In this document: positions 21,346 to 32,183 of the stretch, one piece after another
Layout of the letters: each line of letters begins with the position of its first letter
Numbering within the stretch: position 1 is the first letter of the stretch
Assembly (NCBI GenBank): GCA_023055355.1
Contig: JALJCS010000029.1
Location: 7,999,001 to 8,063,000 of the forward strand
Length of the DNA stretch: 64,000 nt
Direction: 5' to 3'
DNA from: Agelaius tricolor
Taxonomy: Eukaryota; Chordata; Aves; Passeriformes; Icteridae
Program-made: the position numbers and the translations under genes
Notes under the pieces: model-generated
What the model was told of the DNA's origin: nothing
What the model saw: the letters and a program-made list of their open reading frames with translations, nothing else
The model's database searches: none

Positions 21346-22335
21346 CTCCTTTGAAATTCCCAGCCAGAGAGTCGAAGGTTGGGCACCTGAAAACGAGAGG
21401 GTACCTGGAGAACTTGCCCCATCGGGGCTCTGTGCTTCTCTCCTGCTTTTGCGGCGGGCTTTGACACTGTGTGAGGGACTGTCGGGAAGTTTCTGATCGT
21501 GTTTTTCCTTTTTTCTCCCCGATGGATAATAACTCCTCCTCAGAAGCAGATTTCCCAGGGAAACGCCGTCTCTTCTCTGAGTGTGCTCTCTGCCCTGAGC
21601 CAGTGGCCCATGCTGGGATCTGTGGGGTCTGTGGCCAGAGGAGCTGGGGAGCCGCTGTTTCTTCCCGTCCTTGCCAGCATCCCACCCTCCCACACCCCAC
21701 TCTTGTCCTTCCCTTCCCTCTCAGTGCCACCAGCAGCCCCTGGTGTGTTCCGAGAGGTGGCAGAGCAGCACCCAGGGGTTGTTTTCCTGGCAAATCTGCT
21801 GTGCTTGGCTCTGTGGATCAGCCCAGGAGGAGCAGCTTTCATGTGGGCCCCGCAGCCCCCTCTGCACGGCGCTTTTGGGGCTGGGCTCTCCTGGGACCCT
21901 GCTAAAGCTGATCATCAAAGCTGCTGAGACTTTGCAGGAAGCAGGATTGCAGAGAGACTAAACGGCTCTGAGGGGATGTTTCACCTCAAAGAGGTCTGTT
22001 TGCCAGGCTGGCTCTGCATTTCAAACCCTGGCTGCGCCCTGGGCCCAGCCTGGTCCCCAGAGGAGCAGAGTGCAGCGTGTTTGATGGGCTCCAGGCTGGC
22101 ATTGCCTGGGCTGTGCCTCTGAGCCCCACGAGAGGCTGGTAGCTGTGCCAGCCCTGTGCCAGCCCTGGCCATGGCTCTGCCCTTGTCCCCCAGACCCCCT
22201 GGCTCTGAGGCTGCCCCTCCTTGGGTGCTGCTTGCTGCTGGGCTCACCCTGCCTCACACCACGGGGCCTTCCTCCCTCCCTCAGCCTCCTCTGCCAGCTG
22301 CCCTGGCGTAATGGGTTGTCAGGATGGTGAGGATG
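21346..22335. other. Spacer, no recognisable feature
   Basis: Single-copy sequence with moderate GC. One frame at 21471-21905 contains a chance CxxC-x10-CxxC pattern (discussed under rejected items). No gene is called. Confidence 0.35.
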
Positions 22336-22600
22336 GACGGGGCGCACGGGGTCCTGATGAGATGATACAGCAACAATTCCATTTCATCTCGAATTTGACA
22401 TTAAACTTTAATAGTCTCAAGGACAAGAAGCCAAGAGATATCAGATGTAATGAGATAAAGCAAAGTTTCTCTGACAGCAAATTTGATCACAAATGGGCTC
22501 TGAGATTGCTTCTTTGATATAAATGAAACATAATTCATCTTTCAGTGCCTTGAATGGGCTTTGAGGCCATGTGTAATAACAGTGTCGCCATTGCTGGCTC
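22336..22600. other. AT-rich island, candidate conserved non-coding element
   Basis: Contains GAATTTGACATTAAAC, GATATCAGATGTAATGAG, CAAATTTGATCACAAATG and TTTGATATAAATG words. Motif-rich, non-repetitive, with abrupt edges. Confidence 0.42.
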
Positions 22601-22877
22601 TGACAAGTGCCAGCGTGGCACAGGCAGGAAGGGCCCTGAGACGCTGCTGCTGCTCCTCCGTGGCCCTGCTGGGACGTGGAAGTGGCAGGAGCTGGAGAGG
22701 GGAGCCACAGGCAGGGACAGGCAGCGCTGCTCTGCTCCCCAGCATGGCAGAGGGGCTTCCAGCATGCTCCTGTCTGTAGGAACCCACCAGCTGAGCTCCT
22801 GTGCTGCATGCAGGGATTTCCAGCCCCCTGCTCTGGCTCTGCACTCGCCTGGCCAAGCACAAGGCAGGGCTCAGCCT

Positions 22878-23265
22878 TGTCGCAGACACCTTTCCATGAA
22901 AATCTTTTCCTTAGGATTTTTTCCTCCTGAGAAGCTGAGCGGCCTCAGGAACAAACTGTAACCAATGGTTATCTGCTGCTGTGGAATGCAGCAGGTGCAG
23001 CTGGGATTGGGCTCGTGTGGATGTTTATAATTAATGGCCAATCACAGCCCAGCTGGCTCGGACTCTCTGTCTGAGCCACAAACCTTTGTTATTCATTCCT
23101 TTCTATTCTTAGCTTAGCCAGCCTTCTGATGAAATCCTTTCTTCTATTCTTGTAGTACAGTTTTAATATAATATATATCATAAAATAATAAATCAAACCT
23201 TCTGAAACATGGAGTCAGATCCTTGTCTCTTGCCCAGTCTGAAAACCCCTGTGAGCACCATCACA
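22878..23265 (+). mobile_element. Solo LTR of an ERVK-like endogenous retrovirus, copy 1
   Basis: A 388-bp element starting TGTCGCAGACACC and ending ACCATCACA, with flanking 6-bp direct repeats CAGCCT at 22872-22877 and 23266-23271 that match perfectly. Internal promoter-like signals include a CCAAT box (GGCCAATCAC, 23037-23046), a TATA-like ATATATAT stretch (about 23168-23178) and a polyadenylation signal AATAAA (23187-23192). No primer-binding site or internal viral sequence follows, so it is a solo LTR left by recombination. A 6-bp duplication is typical of class II (ERVK) integrases. The family name cannot be fixed without a library search. Confidence 0.9.
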
Positions 23266-23289
23266 CAGCCTGGCATTTCCTGGTGCCCC

Positions 23290-23570
23290 TTGGCACGGCA
23301 TCCCTGGTGGTCCTTGTCCCCCGGGCAGGATGAGGAAGTCTTTCTGCTGCAGTTGCATTCGTGTCAAATATCTGTGGAGAAACGACCCGGCCCTTTTTGC
23401 ATGATAAAGAAGCCTGAAAATCGAGGATGGCAGCTGCTTCATTTCCTGTTGGTTTTTTTTTTTCTAATTTTTATTATCATTAAATTGCTTCCAGTGACCT
23501 GTAATATTTTTGTACAGTGGCAATTACAGCTCTTGGAGGATTAAACTGCTCTCACACACACACAGAGCCC
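23290..23570. other. Mildly AT-rich spacer
   Basis: Contains a T-rich run and TTTTTATTATCATTAAATTGC near 23450-23490, then a short CA repeat at 23552-23565. A weak island candidate beside LTR copy 1. The GC-rich DNA at 23571-24084 holds only a small AT-rich pocket at 23845-23975. Confidence 0.28.
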
Positions 23571-24084
23571 GCTGGCTTCATCTAAAGGGCAGAGCCAGGG
23601 CTCCCTGCAGCGAAGGGAGCTGCATCCCATGGAATAACCCCTCTCTCTCCTGCCAGTGGCCTCCAGCAGGGCTGTGGTGAGGAGAATTCTCCCCTCGCTG
23701 CTCCTCTCATGGCCAGGAGCACAGAGCAGTGGGATCCAGCCTGGCTGTGCAGCTGCAGCTCCCTCATTGCCCCCGTGCTGCTGGAGCTGGAGCACAGGGG
23801 TTGAGCCCGGCGCTGATGGGGCCCTTCCTGCCTCCAGCTCCTGGTGAATATGAAAACTCCAATTGATTCCCTCTAATAAATGAAGCAGTTGGATGTCTCA
23901 TTTGTAACTTGACATCCACGCCGGCGCTTCAGCTGCTGCTGCTCACCCCTGGCTGGGAGACGCTCTTATTATTGAGATGGTTTTGTGCAGAGCCATTGCC
24001 ATGTGCAGGCACCAGCCTGTCCTGATGGGCTCGGGGCTGGGGAGGGGCTGCTGGCAGGGCCAGGGTGGGACAGGGCTCTGGGGG

Positions 24085-24330
24085 CTGTGGGTGGCTGTTC
24101 TCTGATCAGAGATCAGGGACAGGGCTGTGGGTGGCTGTGGGTGGCTGTTCTCTGATCAGAGATCAGGGACAGGGCTGTGGGTGGCTGTGGGTGGCTGTTC
24201 TCTGATCAGAGATCAGGGACAGGGCTGTGGGTGGCTGTGGGTGGCTGTTCTCTGCCCAGAGATGAAGGACAGGGGTTGTGGGTGGCTGTTCTCTGCCCAG
24301 AGATCAGGGACAGGGCTCTGGAGGCTGTGG
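24085..24330. repeat. 50-bp minisatellite, 5 copies
   Basis: GTGGCTGTTCTCTG recurs at 24091, 24141, 24191 and 24241, exactly 50 bp apart, then once more after about 42 bp. The middle of each unit is ATCAGAGATCAGGGACAGGG. The last two units carry CCCAGAGAT instead. Confidence 0.95.
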
Positions 24331-26279
24331 ATGGATGTGGCTGTGCCCGCTGCCCTCCCCTCCCTTCCCCTCCCCTTGCTGCTGCCCTTCCTCCACGGGC
24401 TGGAAACAATCAGGACAAATCAGAAACCCTCCCCTGGCCTCAGCAAGGCGCTGGGAACTAGGCATAGGAGTTTATCCATCCTAAATAATAATGCACTGGA
24501 GCTGCCAGCTCCCCGCTGGCTCCATTTGCATGATGCTAAAAATCAATGACCCGGGTGACTCTTTGGTGGTGAGCAGAGCCCAGAGGACTTGGAGCTGGGC
24601 TGTGCAGGGCTCGGGATGCTGGCAGTGAGGAGGCTGGCCCGGGCTGGCCATGCCCTGCCTGTCACACCAGTCTGACACCTCCTCTCTGCCCCTGCTTTTC
24701 CTTCCTCTCCCCCATGGAATCTCTGGAAAATGGTGCTTTTCCCAGGAATTCCTTGGAGCTCCTCTCCAAGGCCAGTGCAGCTGCTGCCTCTCCAGGCCCT
24801 CCATTTGAGTTTGGGATTTTGTTTTGGGATGCCCAGAACTGGTTTCCACTTCCCTGTCAGGAGTGGGAGGCTCCGTGGCAGCCCCTGCTGCTGCCACTGG
24901 GCTGTGCCAGGCCATGGATTATATTCCTGCTTGCTCCATGGAAGATCCCTGGTGATATCAATTAGGTTTGTCAGAGGCACCCAGGGGAACGTTTCTGCTG
25001 TTATTTATTTATTGGTGTCGGGGCCATTGCCGGCTCCCAGAGCGAGACACATAATGTCTCTCACCTTTCTTCACTCACACTCCCTCTCCTGCTTTTTATG
25101 CTCCTAATAAAGCCCAGCAAAGGTTATTTCCAGAGGGGAGAGGCTGCTGTGGGTTCCCTGCCGTGCTGGATGGAGCCTCCCTGGCTGTGCTCACCCTCCC
25201 TGAGCCAGAGCACGGCTGAGCCGTGTCCCCTTTGCCCTCCTGCACAACTCCCTGAGCCTCCTCATTCCCTCTCCAGTGGAGCTGCCAGCTCAGTGTGCCC
25301 TGGGCAGCCCTGGCACCGGGCAGAGCCAGAGGCACCCTCAGCCCTGGCAGCCCCGAGTGCCACCAGCTCCTGCCACAGGTGCCAGCAAGAGGCACCAGAG
25401 CAAATTTAATTTGCGAGAAAGTGGTGCAAATAATTAAAATCTGTCAGGGCTGGAGGCAGAGAGAGATGGGAGGCATGAAAGGAGCCTTGGTGACTCCTGG
25501 GTACATCCACTGAGCAGCTGCTGTATTCTGGTGCGAGGTGCAGGGACAGGGAAATGTCACTTCATGGTGTCAGATTCTGTGTGCCAGGTCCCTTCTCTAC
25601 TGCAGGGAGCTGGGGGGTTACCAGAGTGAGGATTGGCTCAGGAGGAAAAGGTGTAAGCAGCCTGAAATGTAGGGTTTCTCTTGGACATCCCCAGGCAGGG
25701 ATGCTGGTGCCCAGCTCTGCAGAGCTGCTGCCTGCACACCCCAAGGAATTCCCCAAAGGCTCAGCTCCCCTGCTCTAGAGGACGCTGCTGGGTTTGCTCT
25801 GCGCTGTTGGAGGGCTCTGAGCTCCTGTCCTGCAGCCCGGCTGCTCTGCAGGGCCCGTTAATCTGGCCGGGATGAAATACTGCTGCCTCCTGTCATCATC
25901 CATCTCCCGCTCCCCCCGAGGTCAAGTGGGGCCCTCCCGTCCATCCCAATGAGCAGGGCAGCCCATAAAACATGGTTTATGAGCGCTGCTAACGAATCCC
26001 TCCCCTGAGGCGTGTGCTGGGAGCAGCTCCTCTCCATCCCCCGAGCAATTTCCTTGGGGCTCCAGGGGGTTTATTCCAAACCGGTGGGGTTTCTTAGGAA
26101 GATCAGTGTGCTTTATTGTCCCCAGGCTCTTGCTGGGGTCCCTCATGCTCCTGCGTCACCCCCATCAGGTTTGGGGGGTCCTGCCCCTGCCACCCCCCCG
26201 TGAATAAATCACTGCACCCCATCTGGGAGCTGCCCAGTGGCAATGGCCCGGGTTGCTCCAGCCCCATGCCGCGGAGTGA
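24331..26279. other. GC-rich spacer with small AT-rich pockets
   Basis: No gene recognised. AT-rich pockets lie at 24470-24560 (with an inverted octamer ATTTGCAT at 24524-24531), 24990-25140 and 25400-25450 (AAATTTAATTTGCGAG). These could be minor members of the island set. Confidence 0.3.
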
Positions 26280-26580
26280 GTCCCGTTTGGATGTTAATGC
26301 CTCCAGGATGGAACCTGCCCGATGAAATGTTAGACTTGCAGATGGCTTTGGTAAATAGACCTTGGGAAAGGCGGGACGGAGCTGCTGCCTCATCGCAGAT
26401 ACAGCAAAAAGCAGCACTTTGTGATTAGGTGTGAGATTCACTCTCGCAAAATGGGAGTCTCCAGGGGCTCTTTTCTGGTGAGAAATCCTTTAAGTGCATA
26501 AATTTATGGCAGTCTTTATTTCCCCAAACAAAAGGAGGACCCCGGCTGCTGTGGGCGGCTGAATGGGCAATTAGGGAGTG
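26280..26580. other. AT-rich island, candidate conserved non-coding element
   Basis: Contains TGGATGTTAATGCC, GATGAAATGTTAGAC, GGTAAATAGACC, GTGATTAGGTG and GCATAAATTTATGGC (palindromic CATAAATTTATG). Single-copy, sharply bounded. Confidence 0.4.
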
Positions 26581-26860
26581 AGGAGCCGGAATGGATGGCA
26601 GCCCTGGCTGGGTGAGGTGGTGGCCGCTCATATCCCACCCCAGCGCTGGGGGCAGTGGCACAGCGGCTCACAAGGCTCGGGGGAAGGTGGTGTTGTGGGA
26701 AATGCCTCTGAGACCGGGATTAATCCATCCAGTGCTGCACCCTGCGGCTGCTGCTGCTGCAGGGAATGCAGGAATTGCGGGCAGCCAGGGGGATGGAGCC
26801 TTCTGCTCCTGGGGAAGCGCTTGAGCATCATCATCTGTGGGTGGGGAAGCGGAGGCAGGG

Positions 26861-27060
26861 AGCAGAGCTGCAGCGGGGCAGGGAGATCCTTCCCTCCTGC
26901 CGGCCCTGGGGGCAGAGATGCAGCAGGACAGGGAGATCCTTCCCTCCTGCCGGCTCTGGGAGCAGAGATGCAGCTTGACAGGGAGATCCTTCCCTCCTGC
27001 CGGCTCTGGGGGCAGAGCTGCAGCTTGACAGGGAGATCCTTCCCTCCTGCCGGCCCTGGG
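26861..27060. repeat. 50-bp minisatellite, exactly 4 copies
   Basis: Units at 26861, 26911, 26961 and 27011 are each exactly 50 bp: GCAGAGMTGCAG, a short variable part, then GACAGGGAGATCC, TTCCCTCCTGCCGG and a CTGGG end. Only a handful of substitutions separate the copies, implying recent expansion. Confidence 0.96.
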
Positions 27061-27609
27061 AGCAGCCCGTGTCTCAGTTGCAGCCGAGGATGGATTATTC
27101 CAGCCTGGCACACGGGTTTCCTTTATTTTCCCCACGAAAAAGCGAGCCTGGATTTGAAACACCTTTAAAAATGCAGATAGTGGGGCAGCCCGCCGTGACC
27201 CCTGTGCACGATACAGAGCAGGGCTTTAATGGGAGCCTTGCATCCATTCTTATCTGCAGCGCTGGGAAACGCTGCCAGGAAAGCAGACAAAGGCAGTGCC
27301 GGAGCTGGAGCCCGCATTTAGCACGTATTAAACCATTTGTCTTTTGCTCCCCTGCTGAGCAAGAGCACACGGGGCTGCTGCAGCCCCAGAATCTGGGGAG
27401 AAAGGCAGCAGAGGCAGGCAGGGTGTGAGGGGAGAGGGCCGAGCTGCACGCAGAGTGCAGGGTTTTCCTTGGGCTGCTTTGCTCTCTGGCAGAATCTTCC
27501 CGGTCTGGCAGTGCCTTCTCCCAGGTAACCAGCAGGAGCACCAGAGGGAAGGGCCTCAGGAGAGGTTGAGACACTGGGACCTGTTTCTACACTGAAATTG
27601 TGGTCCAGA
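27061..27609. other. Spacer with AT-rich pocket
   Basis: A pocket at 27110-27260 contains CACCTTTAAAAATGC and GGCTTTAATGGG words. The rest is GC-rich and unremarkable. Confidence 0.28.
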
Positions 27610-27718
27610 CCTGGAGGGATTTAAAAGTGATGTAAGTGTGGCACTTGAGGGTCATGGTTTAGTGGTGGCCTCGGCAGTGCTGGGCTGGGCTTTTCCATCC
27701 TAAACAATTCTATGATCT
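27610..27718 (+). mobile_element. CR1 LINE 3'-end fragment
   Basis: Blocks CCTGGAGGGATTTAAAAG, GTGGCACTTGAGGGTCATGG, TTTAGTGGTGGCCTCGGCAG and CCTAAACAATTCTATGATC follow the canonical avian CR1 3' terminus, including one surviving ATTCTATG motif. More diverged CR1 sequence may extend upstream to about 27570. Confidence 0.85.
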
Positions 27719-28393
27719 CTCTCCACTGCCCATTGCTCTGCTGAGCATTCCTGGGATTGGATTTGGGGCTTCACCTCCTGGCCCTGCGCTTCTGCTGGGG
27801 AGCTGGGAACATCTGCGGGGAGCCAGAGCTCTGATTTACCCACCCCAGATCTCCACTGCTCTGGGTATTGCAACATTCATCATCCATTCACTCCAGAGCA
27901 ATCTCCAAATGATCCTGGCTCTGAGCAAACATGGCTGCACTGGGTGTCAGCAGGGACTGAGATTTCCTGTGCCCACTGCAGCCCTCAGGGAGGAGCAGGT
28001 GCTGTGCCAGGCAGGTGGAGGGGGCATGTCCCACCTGCAGGAGCACTGGGAACACCCAGATTTGTGCGGGGCATGAGGCAGGAGCAGCTCAGGTGGGGCT
28101 GGTGGGGTGGGCACGGACAGCACCTGCAAACCCATGGATCTGGGAGGGTTCCCGTGGGACAGAGATGAATGGAGGAGCCTGGCAGAACCCCCCGGGGAAG
28201 GGATGGAGCCAGTGGGGTGCCAGCTCCTGGCCGAGGCACCGTGCCAGGCTCAGCATCGCACCCCCTCCACTGCCATCCTCATGGGCACAGCCCGGGCTTG
28301 GCTTGACAGCATTCCTGGGAAAGTACTATAAATAATACATGAAGTTCCCGTGCAGTTCAGGGCTCCGCACTGGTTTACCAGCAGCTGCGGCGC
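27719..28393. other. GC-rich spacer
   Basis: Single-copy sequence with no recognisable gene. A short AT-rich patch (TACTATAAATAATACATG) sits at about 28323-28342, just before the 82-bp array. Confidence 0.35.
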
Positions 28394-29041
28394 GTTCCCG
28401 CCTGACAAACATGGCCGGTGTATATTCTGGATATCCCATCCCGGTGCCAGGCTCACAGGGAGGTGTCTCGGGTCAGTTCCCATCTGACAAACACAGCTGG
28501 TGTATATTCTGGATATCCCATCCCGGTGCCAGGCTCACAGGGAGGTGTCTCGGGTCAGTTCCCCTCTGACAAACACCCCGGTGTATATTCTGGATATCCT
28601 ATCCCGGTGCCAGGCTCACAGGGAGGTGTCTTGGGTCAGTTCCCGTCTGACAAACACCCCGGTGTATATTCTGGATATCCCATCCAGGGGCCAGGCTCAC
28701 GGGGAGGTGTCTCAGGTCAGTTCCCATCTGACAAACACCCCGGTGTATATTCTGGATATCCCATCCCGGTGCCAGGCTCACGGGGAGGTGTCTCAGGTCA
28801 GTTCCTGTCTGACAAACACCCCGGTGTATATTCTGGATATCCCATCCCAGTGCCAGGCTCACAGGGAGGTGTCTCGGGTCAGTTCCTGTCTGACAAACAC
28901 CCCGGTGTATATTCTGGATATCCCATCCCAGTGCCAGGCTCACAGGGAGGTGTCTCGGGTCAGTTCCTGTCTGACAAACACCCCGGTGTATATTCTGGAT
29001 ATCCCATCCCGGTGCCAGGCTCGCGGGGAGGTCTCGGGTCG
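28394..29041. repeat. 82-bp satellite-like array, 8 copies
   Basis: Eight units start every 82 bp from 28394. Each has CTGACAAACA, CCCCGGTGTATATTCTGG, ATATCCCATCCCGGTGCCAG, GCTCACAGGGAGGTGTC and CGGGTCAGTTCC in order. The last unit has a small deletion. Units differ by only one to a few bases, so expansion is recent. Each unit carries a TATA-like GTGTATATTC. Since 82 is not a multiple of three, the peptide frames that span it cycle through all frames and are artefacts. Confidence 0.97.
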
Positions 29042-29084
29042 CACAGCTGGGCTGTTTGCCGTGCATGAGGATGCGCCTGCGGGA

Positions 29085-29225
29085 GCATCCCCGTGTAAAC
29101 ACTGCCGGGAAGCTCCGCTCGGAGCCGCCCCGCCGTTAGTGAGAGTCTAATCGCTACATCTAATTACCGAGACGGGGAAATCGATACGGAAGATTTCCAA
29201 GTGGCTTAAAATACCCTGAATTCCC
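29085..29225. other. Candidate conserved non-coding element next to the 82-bp array
   Basis: Single-copy with CTAATCGCTACATCTAATTA, GGGGAAATCGATACGG and GGCTTAAAATACCC words and several CpGs, beginning within about 45 bp of the array end. An enhancer role is inferred. Confidence 0.4.
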
Positions 29226-29854
29226 TCCCTTGCAGGCGGCTGCTGGCTGGCTGCGGCGAGCTCTGCAGCGTGGGGGTGGTGAGGCTGCGGGGCTTGACCG
29301 GGTGAGGGAGAGGAGGGTTGGGGATGAAGGAGGCTTGGCTGACTCTGGGCCGTGGGCAGCGCTGACAGAGAGGGGAGTGGAGCTGGCACCGGGGGCTGGA
29401 GGGCACCTGGACTCTGCTTTGGGGGCAAAGCTTTCAGTCTGGGGCTCGGCTCCTTGGGTGGGGGTGTCCTGGCTGGAGCAGACACAGGGAGCAGAGGGCA
29501 CCCATCCAGGCTGGATGGGGATGGGGACAAGGAGGAGGAAGCCATGCCGGGTTTGTTTTTGTCTCAGGCTTTTCAGAACACGGGAACAAACATTTCCTAC
29601 ATCCCACAGTGAATACTCGGGGCTCAGATTTAATCTCCCATTTATTCACATGCTGATGAGGCCCCAAGCATCCCTTTCCAGGAGCTGTTGTTCGAGCTTC
29701 CCCAGCCCCTTTCTCAGCCAGAAAAGCTTGTAGAGGCTACAAGCGGCCTTGGCTGCCTTCCTGCCCGAGCAGCAGGGGGGTCAGTGCCCCCATCCCATCG
29801 CCCCCACCCGCTCTCCACCCCGCGCTGCGGGGGAAGCGAGCCAGCCCCTTAATG
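29226..29854. other. GC-rich spacer
   Basis: Nothing recognisable. A small AT-rich pocket at 29570-29660. Confidence 0.35.
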
Positions 29855-30170
29855 AGATGAGCTGGGGCTCTTCCCTCGCTCGGCAGCTAATTGAGGTGTG
29901 CGAGCTGCTCTCCCGTTCGGCAATCACCGGAGTTTGTCTAAATCCATCGCGGAGGATCAAAGGGCCGGGCTCTCCAGCCTGCCATGCCCGGGCTGCTGAC
30001 AGTGCCTGCTGCCACTTCCCTGAGTGACTGCTTGACACAGTAAATCTGTGGGAGAAGGAGGCAGTTCTGATCTGCTGTCATCTTCCCCAAATGCTCCTGA
30101 TGCATTTTCTTTCCTCATTACACATGAGATGTCAAGTCCTCACCTGCGAGAGTGCAACTCGACATCTCCC
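29855..30170. other. Candidate conserved non-coding element
   Basis: Contains CAGCTAATTGAGGTGTG, GGCAATCACCGGAG and TCTAAATCCATCGCGG followed by GGATCAAAGG, a TCF/LEF-like word (near 29955), then a second block with CATTACACATGAGATG. Unusual mix of CpGs and AT-rich motifs in single-copy DNA. Confidence 0.38.
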
Positions 30171-30479
30171 CTGCACGTCCTCCTCCCCCTCCCGGCTGAC
30201 AGGGTCCCTGTGGAGGTGAGGGAGCTGCCCCCCACCTTCCCAGCGCTGCTCCCTCACCTGGCACCCTCCTGTCCCGTGCTGTGCCCCTCTGCCCCATGGA
30301 GCACAGGACCCGGGCTGTTGGCTGCCCCATCCTCCCCTTTTTTGGGATGAGCCTCTTTGGTGCCTGCAGGTGTGGGGACGGTGGCCTGGCTGCGGCCCCA
30401 GGAGCTCCTGCGGGACTGCCGGGGCTCGGGGAAGGGCGGCAGAGCCAGTTCACCTCCAGCCTGCCTCTGCGAAGGAGAA

Positions 30480-30680
30480 GGAGCAATTAGCAGTCTGATA
30501 GCAAGATTAATAGCAGATGCTCATAATTAACTCACTGTGCATGTAAGCAGCTATTGTCTCCATTTTGCCCTGCGTGGATTGATATTCAGGAGTGACTCAT
30601 TACGGAGACAGAAGTGATTTTGCCTGCGGAGCGCAGCCACCAGAATGGAAATTGCAATTAGAGTTGGCTGTGTCCCTGCC
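30480..30680. other. AT-rich island, candidate conserved non-coding element
   Basis: Contains GAGCAATTAGCAG, GATTAATAGCAGATG, TAATTA at 30524-30529, GATTGATATTCAGG and GAAATTGCAATTAGAG. One of the densest homeodomain-core clusters in the window. Confidence 0.45.
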
Positions 30681-31808
30681 AAAAGCTTGAGGAGCAGCCA
30701 CTGGGTGGGCCAGGCCCCCCTGCCTGCCCTGGGGGGCTACCCTGGGCCCCCCAGCCGTGCCCAGGCCTGGGGGCTCCCCTGCTCCCAGCTCACCCCAAAG
30801 GTTTGTGGCTGCAGAGCTGGCCCAGCCCAGAGAGAGATGAAAAATGGCTGGAGAAGCTGGAGAGTGGCCAGAAACTGCTGAGACTTGCAAAGGGAAGCAG
30901 AACAAAGCGAGGTCAAACGCTGTGGTGCTCTCCAAGCCAGAAAAGCCTTTTTTTCCCCTAGAAATGCCATCCAGGCTGGCCCCTCCCATACTGGTGTGTC
31001 AGGTACCCTGTGGCAGCAGCAATGGGGACTTTGCAACGTGTGACACCCCAAGAAGGGCTTTGTGTGTCTGTTAAAGGGTGCAGGAGCAGCTTCCCTGTGC
31101 CTGGTGCTGGTTTTGGGGGCAGGAACACTGTGGGGTACCTGGCCTGTCCCTGCCTGGTGAGAGCCATGGTGTGAGCCCTGAGCCCTGTGGGGTTTGATAT
31201 GAGGCTGTGGCTCATCCTCCCCTCTTTTGGGGTGAGCCTGTGCTGTGTGCTGGTGGCTGCTGAGCTGCAGGGACTCTCTGGCCTGGCTCCTTTGGCCATC
31301 CCAGTAATTGCCTGTGTCAATTCACTTCCCTGGAACAGCTTCTCTGAGGAAGGCCCTCCCTGGGGAGAGCTGTAGAGCTGCTGCTGCTGCTGCTGCAGTC
31401 TATCTTTTGTGTGGTTTTCTCCCTCCCTGCCACCATCACCTCGCAGAAGTGAGACTGAGGCAGGAAAGGTTTATTTGTGTAAGCCTGTGAAGGATTTTCA
31501 CTCTCTGCCACGGCAGGCAGCAGTTCTGTCCCTTGGCCCAGCAGGGATGGGGTCCTGCATGGGGGGATTTGTTGGGGGACCTTGGGGGGCATTGTTACAG
31601 CACCCACACCAGAATAACCACGGGTGGGCTTTTGGAGAAATGCTGGGCTCCCCTAGAAACCCACGGCCTGTGTCTATGAGCAGCTGAGCTCTGCTGGAGA
31701 GGTGGGATGGAGCTGGAGGGATGGATGCCAGGAGCAGCACTGCCCGTGGGGAAGGAGGGCAGGGATCCCTGTCCCTGCTGCTGTGGGGCTGTGGTGGTTC
31801 CTGTCACC
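30681..31808. other. GC-rich spacer
   Basis: No gene recognised. A short CTG run (about 31378-31398) and no transposon signature. Confidence 0.38.
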
Positions 31809-31903
31809 TGGTGAGCATCCTGTGGCACTTGGTGTGCATCCTGTGGCACTTGGTGTGCATCCTGTGGCACTTGGTGTGCTCCTTGTGGCACTTGGTGTGC
31901 TCT
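31809..31903. repeat. 21-bp minisatellite, about 4.5 copies
   Basis: GTGTGCATCCTGTGGCACTTG repeated with minor variants (GAGCATCC, GCTCCTTG). The unit is a multiple of three, so frames stay open by construction. Confidence 0.93.
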
Positions 31904-31961
31904 TGACACTTCAGATTTGACATGAAACAATGAACTGGTAGGGAGCCTCCATGGCACCCAT

Positions 31962-32183
31962 GGCACAGGGAGTGTTTCAGGGGTGGCACAGGGAGTGTTT
32001 CAGGGGTGGCACCCGTGTCACAGGGAGTGTTTCAGGGGTGGTATCCATGGCACAGGGAGTGTTTCAGGGGTGGCACCCATGGCACAGGGAGCATTTCAGG
32101 GGTGGTATCCATGGCACAGGGAGTGTTTCAGGGGTGGCACAGGGAGTGTTTCAGGGGTGGCACCCGTGGCCCAGGGAGTGCTG
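31962..32183. repeat. 22/34-bp composite minisatellite, about 8 copies
   Basis: The core CACAGGGAGTGTTTCAGGGG recurs, either directly or with a 12-bp TGGCACCCATGG/TGGTATCCATGG linker, giving 22- and 34-bp spacings. Confidence 0.94.

Noticed and set aside
21471..21905. Frame with CxxC...CxxC pattern resembling a zinc-binding module
   Set aside because: Only one pair is present, without the rest of any known fold, no splice sites bound it, and overlapping frames are equally open. Chance is likely.
28394..29041. 82-bp repeats considered as a CRISPR array or a protein repeat
   Set aside because: There are no distinct spacers between short repeats, the host is a vertebrate, and 82 bp does not preserve a reading frame.
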